From contig OU612066.1 in the NCBI GenBank assembly GCA_914767715.1, positions 11,291,001 to 11,355,000 of the forward strand: a stretch of DNA of 64,000 nt. Reading direction: 5' to 3'. Each line of letters begins with the position of its first letter. Positions within the stretch are counted from its first letter, which is position 1. Positions 48,501-59,200 of the stretch are shown one piece after another. Source of the DNA: Membranipora membranacea. Lineage: Eukaryota > Bryozoa > Gymnolaemata > Cheilostomatida > Membraniporidae. The position numbers were made by a program, and so were the translations under genes. Below the pieces are notes generated by a model that saw only the letters and a program-made list of their open reading frames with translations, searched no databases and was not told where the DNA came from.

Positions 48501-50199
48501 CCCTTACATTGTGTTGTTTGTATCTGATATACACATTGCTCCCTCTTTATATTAATTTATTTTTTGTTGCAGCTTTAGTTGGCTGCATTGTAGTTTTAGT
48601 GATGTTAGTAATTGGAATAGCTATAGCTGGTCTGCTATATCAAATAAAAAAAAGAAGAAGCAGACAAACTGCCCCGAAACCATCTCATCAGAGAAGACAA
48701 AGAACGCGTACCGTCTCGGACCATGTTTCAGGAGGTTAGTAGACAAAGCTGTTGTGTAGATCATAATAAAGATCCAAATACAAATGTGCATTTTTCCGAG
48801 CCATGAGGCCACCCCAACAGCTGTAATCAGCAGCCGAAAAGGTTTAAGGGGGAGAAAGTTATGCCTTAACAATAGAAATGAATTATTTTGTAGCACATGA
48901 ATGGCCTTTGATGCATATAAACTTTTTACTTTCACAGATATTGAACTCAACACACTTGACCAGACGGTTGTAGAACAAGGGATAGTTCGGCAGGATCAAG
49001 AAGATGAGGAGCAGTCAGATGAGGACCGCTCTAACAATGACAGCCAGGTTAAGAACAAACCTCTTCCACCTCTGCCAATTCAGTATAGACACCCTCTAGT
49101 GCGCATGCGATCTAACAATGCCAATATGTCCGGTGAGCCTTACCATAAAGAGGTACTTGAAAATCCAAGGCCAAGGCCCCCAATTCCAAGGCCCCCAAAC
49201 GTACCACCTAGGATATCACGCCTGTCTAGTACGTCCCTGCCTGTAGATAGTGCATCGAGTTCTAATGAGGTTTCTAATTCAAACTATCCTGGCACTCATA
49301 CTGATGGCATTCACACTGAAGAATCACCGTACTGTGACAATCCTTGTGTTTTTCCTGATAATGATGCACAGTATTTTGATTACGATTACGCTGTTGAACC
49401 TAGCAGGCTGTCCAACTTTGCGGCTGAACCATATCAGTATAGACAACCTGTAATGCACACGCGACCTAACGATGCTGATGTGTCTGATGAGCCGTACTAT
49501 GTAGAGGTACTTGAGCATGTAAATAGACCTATCAATTTTCCAAGGCCCCCGTATGTTCAACCTAGGATATCACCCCTGTCTAGTACGCCCCTGCCTGGAG
49601 ATGGTGCATCGACTTCTGATGATGTATCTGGTACTCATACTGATGACCTACATACTGAGGAATCACTGTACTCTGACAACCCTTGTGTTTCTCCTGATTA
49701 TGATGCACAGTATGTTGATTACGCGTACGCTGTTGAACCAAATAGACTGCCTAACTCTGTGGCTGGCCCATATCAGTATAGACAACCTGTAGTGCACGCG
49801 CGACCTAGCGATGCTGATGAGTACGATGAGCCGTACTATGAAGAGGTACTTCAACATGTAAATAGACCTATCATTGTCCCAAGGCCCCCGTATGTTCTAC
49901 CTAGCATATCACCCATGCCTAGTACGCCCCTGCCTGTAGTTAGGGCATCAAGTTCTGATGAGGTATCTGGTACTCATACTGATGACCTACACACTGAAGA
50001 ATCATCAGACTGTGACAATCGTTGTGTTTCTCCTGATGATGATGCAGACTTTGTTGATTGCAATGACGCAGAGTATGTTGATGGTGCGTACACTGTTGAA
50101 CCAAGTACACTGTCTAACTCTGTGACTGAACCATCAACATTTACGTGGTGTTCATTTAAAAGTGTGGTATCTGACATTTTACAAGGATTATCAGCATAA
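45562..50199 (+). CDS. G2 copy D: intact receptor-like protein with beta-propeller-like ectodomain and SH2/SH3-docking tail
   Basis: Exons are 45562-45582, 46512-46582, 47094-48007, 48180-48293, 48573-48734 and 48938-50199. They join in phase to 847 residues. Residues 1 to about 25 form a signal peptide (MVRYMSELMILLSVEVALIV). About 31-336 is a beta-rich ectodomain with at least seven N-glycosylation sequons, a four-cysteine cluster (VCRSRDCCHQFSVRC) and blade-like repeats (IAVDHRSTSGVVYYI..SILYRVDL) that resemble YWTD/NHL propellers. About 337-373 is a VPD-repeat stalk. 374-395 is the membrane helix (VLVMLVIGIAIAG), followed by KKRRSR. The tail from 396 holds KPLPPLP (class I SH3-like), three repeats of about 115 residues with YYEEVL, YRQP and a PxxPxR or related site, and a conserved end CSFKSVVSDILQGLSA. 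There is no kinase or other enzyme domain. Signalling through recruited SH2/SH3 proteins is inferred. It is the only intact receptor of four. Confidence 0.8.
46057..46108 (+). repeat. GC-rich dispersed repeat in receptor copy D intron 1
   Basis: Same element as 959-1,010. Confidence 0.5.
49079..50126 (+). repeat. Three tandem coding repeats (about 340-355 bp) in the receptor D tail exon
   Basis: Units begin at the QYR codons near 49,079, 49,433 and 49,772. Each runs QYRxPxxxxR, DEPYYEEVLxHVNRPI, a proline block, SSDEVSGTHTD.HTEES, D.DAQYVDYAYAVEP. Copy C has the same three. Copy B has about two (fusion of the second and third), and copy A has one. Unit loss between copies fits unequal recombination within the exon, always in frame in the surviving parts. 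Confidence 0.85.
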
Positions 50200-50236
50200 T
50201 TAGAATAGAGCATGCTAAAGCTCCTAACCCTTCCAG

Positions 50237-50242
50237 AATAAA
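50237..50242 (+). terminator. Poly(A) signal of receptor copy D
   Basis: AATAAA lies 38 bases after the stop codon, in the context CCTTCCAGAATAAATAACCT, and is conserved in copies B and C. Confidence 0.6.
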
Positions 50243-50562
50243 TAACCTGTCTTTTTAAACTGGAAAATGAAGACATTTTGTACATTGTGTTTCGATTTTG
50301 TTTTATTCTATTTTGTAAATAATCTTTAATTTGTACAATATTTTGGTTAACCAGTAAATTTATCTTTCGATTATGAAAACTCTGAGTGACTGTGCTCAAA
50401 TCTGTGATATTTTGTTAGCCATTGTGATTCATTATTATTCTTCTATTTACCTTAAATTTCATTTACTTGCCATGTCTTTTTAGGGCTGACCGGACTCCGT
50501 ACAACCATACTTTTAACCATCACAAAATATTTTCATAACAAAATGACTAAATACATTACTGT

Positions 50563-50582
50563 ATATATATATATATATATAT
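50563..50582. repeat. TA microsatellite
   Basis: About nine TA units in the 3' flank of cassette D. The C copy has only three or four at the same place (29,571). Confidence 0.8.
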
Positions 50583-51975
50583 TCAAAAAGACAACTGGAC
50601 CTAATATTGTACAAGGAATAGTTTGACACGGAGTTTCGATGATCATGTAATAGGCTAGATCAAGTTTGATGCAATTTGCTTGTGTTTGGAGTTGCTTCCC
50701 CTTAAGTAGCTGCATGACCTATTTCATTACATGGATTGTCTATACATCATTCAATACTCTTGCATTAGCTCGATCATCAATTCAGTCTGCAAACCATAAG
50801 CGAGGCTGTAGAAAGGGCCTCGCAGAACAATTGCAATAGCCTGGAGCACTATATCTTTCAGATTTATCTTCAGTTACCCGAACAACCTAAAATAACATTT
50901 CACCAAAACAATTCCACCTTGCAGCTGTGTTATTGAAATTGGCTATGATCAAAATGGCACTGCCAATGGCTGATTAGTGCCTGTTTCAGTTTCTGGCAGC
51001 TTGCTGTACACTTATGATGGAGTTCCATCATGGCCTCACCTCTAGGGTGCATTCTAGTTTTCTAGGATGTATCACACTCTCAGTACGAGGACTTCGGGCA
51101 ACTTGCGTCCCTCTTTAGGGGCAGCCCACCCTCTGTTTTGTCATAAACAGGGGTTTTATTGAAATTAAGCTTTCCAGCCAATACCCAGACAGCCCTAACA
51201 ATGGTTTGATAATTTCAGACCCCGTCCCAGCAATTTTATTAGTATCACATTCATGACTCATGAGGGAGAGTAACGACAGGCGAAGGCGGAGGGGGGTGGG
51301 TTGGGAGGAGGGGCGAATTCCTTTCAACAGAGCTTTGATTAGTTTGTCTTTGTTAAATTGATCACTAAACGTTGACCCTTACCGTTTTAGAGCCATGAGA
51401 ACTTCCAAATCCAGGTGTGTTGATAGTCAGTCTATTTATAGCAATTTTATTTGTGACCATTGTAAGCCGTTTGCTGGTATCTGTGATGATTTCACTGACA
51501 TGGGTGTGATGCAGGTCAAGCACCATATAATCCAGGATATTTACTTTTGCCAAAATGAAGTTTACACCATAAAAGTGGATGTCAATATTATTTGTCAGTA
51601 ATAATATTGCATTACATCTTTCATCTGCCCTCATAATCAAACGCATTCATTGCTATACATAATCCATCACGTGCAGCTATTTCATCTATCTACAGCCTAT
51701 AATGGCAAAGATTATAAATAGTCATCGATAATGGAATAATTTTAATGAATAAAAGCTCAGAATTATAATACTATTATTACTGTCATTACATAACAAAAGT
51801 CAGAAATATGTAAAATGGATTAGAGCTGACACTATACATTATTCGCATGTGAGTAGAATCAGTGACTGCATCACAGATAAGTCAGCACTTCACTTTCACC
51901 GAGATCAGATGGATTTGTCTCTGGGCTGAGATAAGATAGTAAAGGATACTGGCTTTGTCTTCGATTCATTCTTAT

Positions 51976-52687
51976 GTCTCCAGGTACGAGTCATTTACGA
52001 TTGAAAGCTCAACTTTTCCTCACTGACTCTTGATTTTTGCATGCATGGACATAGTTTGGTCAATAGATTTTTGTGTGAAAGAACGTCGTTGAGAAGATGA
52101 CATTGCCAAACGGAGCCGCCAACACTTGAACGGTTTTTTGAAATAAGAATTTAAGAGCAACCAAGTTTTTATGACTAAGGTCACGTGTTATGAATGTTTG
52201 TGGTCGAACAGTGAAAATGAAATCACTTCTAGATAGAGTTTTTTAATGAAATGTGCTCAGAGTGTCATAACAATCTGTGGTAGCTCAGGGACATGGGCGT
52301 GATGCGTAATACTATGTAAAACACCAGTGTCTCTACGCTGTGTGTCATAACTGCAGAATGTTGTGTAACTTATCCTCTTGTCAGCTTCGTTCGGAGATTA
52401 TGTTTTTGCAGTGAGTTACTCTCGCCATAGTCTAAGTGATCAGACAGCTCCAATACAAGTTAGTGGCATTACATTATCAACCACTAATTTCCAATGGAAT
52501 CGGAGCAGTCTGAGCACTTAGACTACTCTCGCCGATTTTCGAGCCGAGAACGGAACTTCGTTTTTGCTGAATGTTGCAGGATTAGCATAATAATGGGTGT
52601 CGTGTACATTGCCACCCGAATTTCCTCCCCTTACTAAGAATGTATGTAATTAACATATTTCCTCTTTGCTATCACCATGTCGTGTAG
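51976..52687. other. No gene seen
   Basis: Single-copy sequence between the array boundary and the first candidate microexon. No frame with splice sites could be supported. Confidence 0.4.
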
Positions 52688-55250
52688 ATGTAGTTCCTTC
52701 TGATGGGCCAGCTGGTACGTTTCTGTTAGGCATGTCATTTATGCACTCCGTTGTTTTTTTTTCGGTTGATAATCTTTGGTAGCAGCGAAACTAACTATTA
52801 TAGTGAACTGAAGTAGTCAACTAATGGAAACAGCCAAATCTCTTGTTGGGATGAGACTCTCTGGTTCTGTGTTGGCATCGTTCCATTCCCTTCTTAGTTC
52901 ATTACTCTGTTTGCATCACTGAGATCATAGTAACCCACTCGATTTCGATGTACTGCACACAGTAAGGTATAACATAAATGTATTCCATATCAATCACAGA
53001 GTAAGGATATATCCTTTCTCTGTGATATCAATGCAATGACACTACAAATTATTATCAGTAGAAAAAAACCAGAGCTTGCTTGACATTAGATGACCCAGGT
53101 CTTAGTATTCACATTCCAAATATAAACACATGTTATCTTTGGCAGGCTGGGGCTGGCAGTTGACAGGTTTATTTTTCGGTGTGTTGGTTTTGAGCTATTT
53201 ATGATAGAAGTCCACATTGAAGAGAACAGTTGTTACCAAAATACAAGGCCAAGCCAATTTACTTCTAATTTGATTACTATTTCATACCGAAAAATTCATT
53301 ATATCTGGGTTGTCATTGTCAACAGTGCCTTACTGTCCTTGAATTTCGGGATGTGCAAAATTACTAATATCTGTTGATATGTAGGGGAACCGGGATCACC
53401 TGATGACCGTTTCAACTTGAGTTTTCCTGTGCAGGTGGGTAATAAGTCGGGTTAGCACCTTTTATTTTATAGAATGCCACCAACTGTGATAAATAATATG
53501 CATGATTACTCTTAGGTAGATTTGATCGATTCCTCAAAATTCCATAACATCATGGGCGGCATAACTTAATAATTCTCAGTAGTTTTGTATCTATAGCATT
53601 ATTCAAATTTCTCGCCCTTATAACTCTTAGTTTCGTCTGTGCCAAGATAGCTCTATCAGATCTAAATCTCTTGAGAGTTTCTGCAATGCTCTCAAATTAA
53701 CCCAGCCGTCACTGTTCACCCATTAGTCCATACAGCCATCTTCCTTACTATCTTAAATTCATTCATCATGGTTACCTCATTTTGACAGACAGTGGCTTGA
53801 TGCTGACGTTAACAAACTGCCTTAGCATGGGGTCATGTGTAGACTACACAAAGTCAATGACCAGCAGTAGCCTCTATTATTCATTCATCCTCTGTGAAAT
53901 AGATATCTGATAGTAAACGCATCTCTGCTACACAACATTGACCAGGGGAGGCACATCAATGCAAACTGTCATAAGATTCTTTGGACAAAGGGAGATATTG
54001 GAACCTCATTCTGCTCGACCATTCTCTAGAGATGAGGTGTTATATTGCAAGTCAACCACTTTAAGGTTGGACAGAATTGAACCTCAAAAGTCAAAGCACT
54101 TCAAAATATGTCAAAACAAAGTGAGCGGAGCAGAAACATTTTATATGCATCATTAATTTGTCTTGTAGCGCACATGCGAAGTTTGTATACGATTTTGTCA
54201 TCAGTGGCATAGCAGAATCAGCCAACCAATCACTGCTTTCTGGTAGACTTGATATCTGTGCAGTGGTTTGCTGGTGCTAGTAAAGTTAGAGGTCAGTAAC
54301 ATCAATGGTGTAATACTACTGAAGGGACGGTTTAGCGAGCTTTGATTTGTCATCAGTGGCAATTATTTAGGACATCCAACCACTACGCGATAATCCTGCC
54401 AACTTGTCTTACCTCACAACATTATACAGTCATTCCTGGTCAACAACTCAGCTGCGCACATCCAAGCTCTTATCGGCTCATTAGAGAATCTCTCTCTCAC
54501 ACCATCTCATTGAGGAGAAGCTTGCTTGTTGTTGTACTTGAGGAGCCAGGCTAATCTGATAGTGGGATTAAAGCTCTACTTAATCTCATTCTTAGCCAAC
54601 TACAGGGATTATAATAATAACCTTAGGTACAAGATTCTAACCAGTTCAAGTCGTAATTACTAGGTGTTGATTTCTAAAGATAGGGTGAGGACAGTCACTA
54701 CTCAGACTGATCGTTTGTACCTGATACCCAACACTGTAGCTGTAACTGGATACTGCAGACGAAGCTTGGCTGTGGATTATTTGCTTCTGAACCTGAGAGA
54801 GTAAGACGCCTCTCATCATTACGACTGAGCTCAGACAAGAATCTGATGCTCCTTATTTTTACAAACATCGTCGGCTGACAATTCTCTCTCTATGGTAAGG
54901 AAAACGCATCATATTCAACATCATTTTGCTCAGCTTACACTTGGTCACGCACGTAAGCTATCAGTTGAATACAGCAAATGTTTTGGCAGCTCACTGATGC
55001 GACTTTTTGCATGAGAGGTTTGGAATAAACCTGGAGTGATAATGTTTACGCGCAAATTAGACCAAAACCTTGATCTTTTCCTAAATATTTTCATTTCATT
55101 CAATAGACTTTGGCAATATTCTTATCCAATGAAGTATTTCGGTATCTTGAATAGTATGTCTGTCTCAGTTTGTTTACATTGCGCTCTGAATTTTGTTTAC
55201 AGGTGCATTACACGTTGAAAAACCAGCAACCCAACAGTTTGATACACAAG
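52688..55250 (+). CDS. Candidate upstream microexons of the 3' gene
   Basis: Three very short segments have an acceptor, open frame and donor. 52,688-52,714 follows GTGTAG, ends before gtacgt, is phase 1 to 1, and reads VVPSDGPA. 53,385-53,434 follows ATGTAG, ends before gtgggt, is phase 1 to 0, and reads GEPGSPDDRFNLSFPVQ. 55,203-55,250 follows TTTGTTTACAG, ends before gtgaca, is phase 0 to 0, and reads VHYTLKNQQPNSLIHK. Their phases match each other and the exon at 56,254, whose frame is open upstream of its first ATG. Short segments like these can occur by chance, and the third is open in two frames. The DNA between them shows nothing else convincing. Confidence 0.3.
52993..53026. repeat. 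34-bp near-perfect palindrome, copy 1
   Basis: Begins ATCACAGAGTAAGGATAT and ends with the reverse complement except one mismatched pair. Relatives lie at 59,934 and 63,918. Confidence 0.75.
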
Positions 55251-56253
55251 GTGACAACTATATATCTTCAAAGGGGCTGAAAGTATGCCAAGTAAAGACA
55301 TAGATCCAATTCATCAACAGGTACCCTGTCACTTCACAAGTTACTACTTAACCGTGCTTGGGTATTGATGTTTGGCACTTATATTTCAAAACTCTCGGAT
55401 AGTGAAAGGCTGTATGGGCTGTGGGAATACGAATCTGTAGCTGGATGATGGTGTTCTGTCTAGATTGGCAATGTCAACTTGGATAGAACCTCATTGGTCA
55501 TGCCGGAAGGAACGTGATCATGCTTACCTTAGCACAATAGCCAGTTAGCATAAAATTATCCCTTTTTAGAATTTGGCTAGAATCTATAATCCGTTATTTA
55601 TTTATGTAAGACAAGTCCATTACAAAAGCAGAGATTGGAAGAGTCAACCCATGGTGCTCTGTCTGGTGAGGCAAGTGCATACCTGCCACAAAGCAATTTA
55701 TTCGGACTCCAATGTTTATACCACTACCTCTGAATTCTGTGCAATACGCTATATGTGGAATAGTGATGTTTAAATTCATCTTAGATATGGTTCTTCGTCC
55801 TAAGTTGACTGACAGTGACACATATTATAGACCCTGACCAGCACATTTTTGCCATGCCTCACATTTTGTCCTTGGGCTATGATTGGTCTCATTTTCCAAA
55901 TTGCTGCATCACATCCCTGTAAATACAATTATCCTTAGTGTTGGAATGATTATGTCCCTGTCATTGATGGAAATATCATCATTATTGCTATAGTGGAATG
56001 CCTAAATCATTTCACTCTCAAGTCTTTGGTTCAATTTTTCTGGTGCACACTTCTGTACTTATTAATCAAAGTCTCTTCTAGTCTATCATTATGAGATTAG
56101 CCGATAACTGTACTAAATCCCAATTTCCTCCAAAGTGATGTCCAAACCATTCATTAAACCACTTCTGAACTTGCCTAACTGACACTTGATAATAATCTCA
56201 GTAGTGGTCCCATTTTCTGCCAATGCAAATACAAGTATTAGATGTGTTTACAG

Positions 56254-59200
56254 GAAATTAAAAATCACCAGCCCATGGACTCGTCATCATCCCCTAGGAC
56301 TTCTAATGACTCTGCGGTGTCAGAAACTGACCAACGAATGCTCACATATCTACAGCAAGAACAGGATTTTTTTCAATACGTCAATCAACACAGGCGGGAC
56401 CGGATAGCGCCGCCAACCCCAACAGACAAATTTGGTAAACCACTCCCTGGTGGTGAGGCGTCACAAAAAGGATTACAATGTCTCCTTGCCCTCACCCACC
56501 TTCTAGAGGAGACTGTCAAGGTTAGGCTGTGCCACAGAACATCAGCGGGAAAAGATCATGAGGACTTATGTGAGCTCAGAAAACAGGCTGAGAGAATGGT
56601 AAGTCATGACTAAAAAGCGTCACCCATACTTATTTATATGTTTATGGTGTCACCCGACCAGCAGATGTAGCATGATGCAGGTTATACAATGAAGTATGCT
56701 TACAGGCTGTAACACCAGGGCTCTTGTAACAAATATCGTGTGAATGGCATGTTGACAACCGCGCAACGAATGTATGCAAAACGTATTGTTGCATTGGCAC
56801 TGCCAACTGAAATGCTGGCTCGGCTGCCCTGGCAAATCTGTTTGCAGTCATTTAAAATGCAACAGGTGTTTGAAATGTATTTACCAAGCTAGGATAAGTA
56901 GATGGAGTTAGGTAAAGTACAGTGACAGTGTCTTGATGGACATCAACATACAGTGGCGTGGCTACCACTGCATAACCCATAGGATTTCAGTTAGTCACCA
57001 AGAGATGAGCACCGTTTCCAGGCCTTTTCTAGTACAGCGTTCTTGTAGTTGGCCACAGCATGAAGCTACCCTGCATGTTGATGAACATCATCATGAGTAC
57101 AGAGCTTGGCAATTTTTTAGAAAACCTTCATCTGGAGTAGTTTATTTATGTATTTCCTTGTTGACAGAATATTTGCTGGTCATACAAATTAATTTTCTAA
57201 CCATAATTCCTACCCCTTCAAGCTGGAAAGATTGCCTCATTGCCAAATGTACATACTTATCAATCTGTAGCGCTCAAGTCTTTGTCAATCTGTAGACATG
57301 TAAGAAGTCTCAGTCAACAATGTCACCTTCAATATTACCAGAAGCCCAAATTTTTGTACAACGATGGCTTCAACCCCAGCTTTGCTCATAAAACAATTGA
57401 AAATGTAGTAATTTAAAGGGTGCAATAACCACAGAATTCCCTGTCAGTCTAAAACTATACATTAGGTTGATTATAATGGGTTAGAACTTGTCAAAGTTTA
57501 TTGATATGGAATGCAATGTTTGATTGAGTGTCAAGGGTAATTGATAGTTTGTATGATTTTTGCCCATCTGTAGGAAGTCCGTAATAAGTTAGCTTGTCTA
57601 AAATCTGCCAATATTGGAATGTTTAGTTGCCTGGAAAGAACACTAATTATTCCAGTGTCAATTTTTTTATTTATGAAACCGCAACAGTACCACTGTAATG
57701 TCAGAAATCAAAGCTTGCTGGTCTTCTGTTTACACCTGCAGGCCTCTTTTCCACGATACCAGGGCTGCTGTTACAAAAGTGATCACAATGTTTTTATAGA
57801 TTGTGGACCGCAAATTAAGTTCCACCACCTACCCCCATCCATTCCTTGACCAGCTCCATCCAGGCCCCATTGAAGTTATGGCCAGATACAGGGTCGTTGT
57901 TTAGAATCAATAGTAGGAGGGGGGGGGGGGGGGGTAAAGATTCTGATAGGTGTTCTCAGAGGTGTTACATAAGCCTTTCCTGTTTGGTCTGGGGCTAAGC
58001 CCCATCCGAGAATCATGTAGCAAAAGGAAATCCTGTAAAGCTGATTTTGACTTTATTACTCAATTGAAATGTGTTTTGAGTTCACTTCAATTAAGCTTTC
58101 TAGGGGAGGCGTTCGGTAGTTCTAGGGGAGGCAGTATCTCCCCTAGATCTACAGAATGAGCATGAGATACATTTAGAGCGTTACCGATCGTTTCATGACA
58201 GTCATAACATCACTGTTCTTGTTTCAGGGCTTGACAGACAGACACCATGACAGTCATCACATGGAGCTCAACTATTCCGATGAGCAGATGGAGGATTACA
58301 AAATAAACGGCCACATGAGGTCACATCAGCTCGATGTTGTTGATTTTCACGAATCAAACAAAACCAAGGTACATCTTGTCTCATCCACCAGTATATGCCA
58401 CTATTGGTTGTCAGATATTTATGTAGCCTTTGCTGACAAGATTTGTTGGTGGTAGGGAACATCCCCCCCCCCCCACCAACGAAGCTTGTCAAGACAGGAT
58501 AATGTAAAAGTAAAAAGTAGCAGCTTAAACATTAGCCAGTGTTAACAAGCTTTGTTGGATGGGGGGAACACCCCCCCCCCCCTCACCAACAAAGCTTGTT
58601 AAGACAGGCTAATGTTGATGCTGCTTTACTTTACTACTAATCACATTATTGACCTGGTCACCCTTTCATCGATGATGTCAAACACCGCAAGTGTGATTTT
58701 GTCTTTCCTCCCACTCAACATATGGATTGTTTTAATGAAGGAATTGAGGTTTGGATAAGTGAGTCATGATCCTCTTTGGAGACAGTACAACTTGTCTACT
58801 AAAATCCAGAATGTTGACATTTGGTTGTTATTTGGAAATCACAGCTGTATAATGCCAGAGCAATCAACAAATGGGATGCTCATCATTGTAAACCTCTTTG
58901 ATCACTTAGATTGAGTATCCTGTTAAACAATTTTGGGGAGGCATGACTTTAGCTGGGTCACCGGTAGCAATCACCCATGCACCTCATACTCTTACTAGTA
59001 TTATCATTTTTATTTAGTTCTCCGCCTTCCTTTTACGTGTTAATGTGACGCTGAAACGATAAACGTCTACCATCCCATCTGTTTACAGTCATTGCGAGTT
59101 GGTACACAGATGCTCTCTGGAACTATAGGAAGGGTCAGGACCAAGTTTCTAAGATCTTCACAGCCTGTGAATGGTGGAAGTTTTGTTCAAAGAAAACACA

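Larger units (their letters stand above)
50200..51975 (+). repeat. Downstream module Y after cassette D and right boundary of the array
   Basis: Y repeats those at 18.5 and 29.2 kb to about 51,710. 51,745-51,975 then repeats 30,491-30,720. Similarity stops near 51,975 (GGCTTTGTCTTCGATTCATTC), where single-copy DNA begins. About 200 bp near 50,960-51,150 is absent from the other copies and may be an insertion. Confidence 0.55.

Noticed and set aside
48938-50199. Canonical ITAM or ITIM signalling motifs in the receptor tail
   Set aside because: The paired YxxL/I spacing of an ITAM and the I/V/L/S at position -2 of an ITIM are not met. YEEV and YRQP fit other SH2 classes better.
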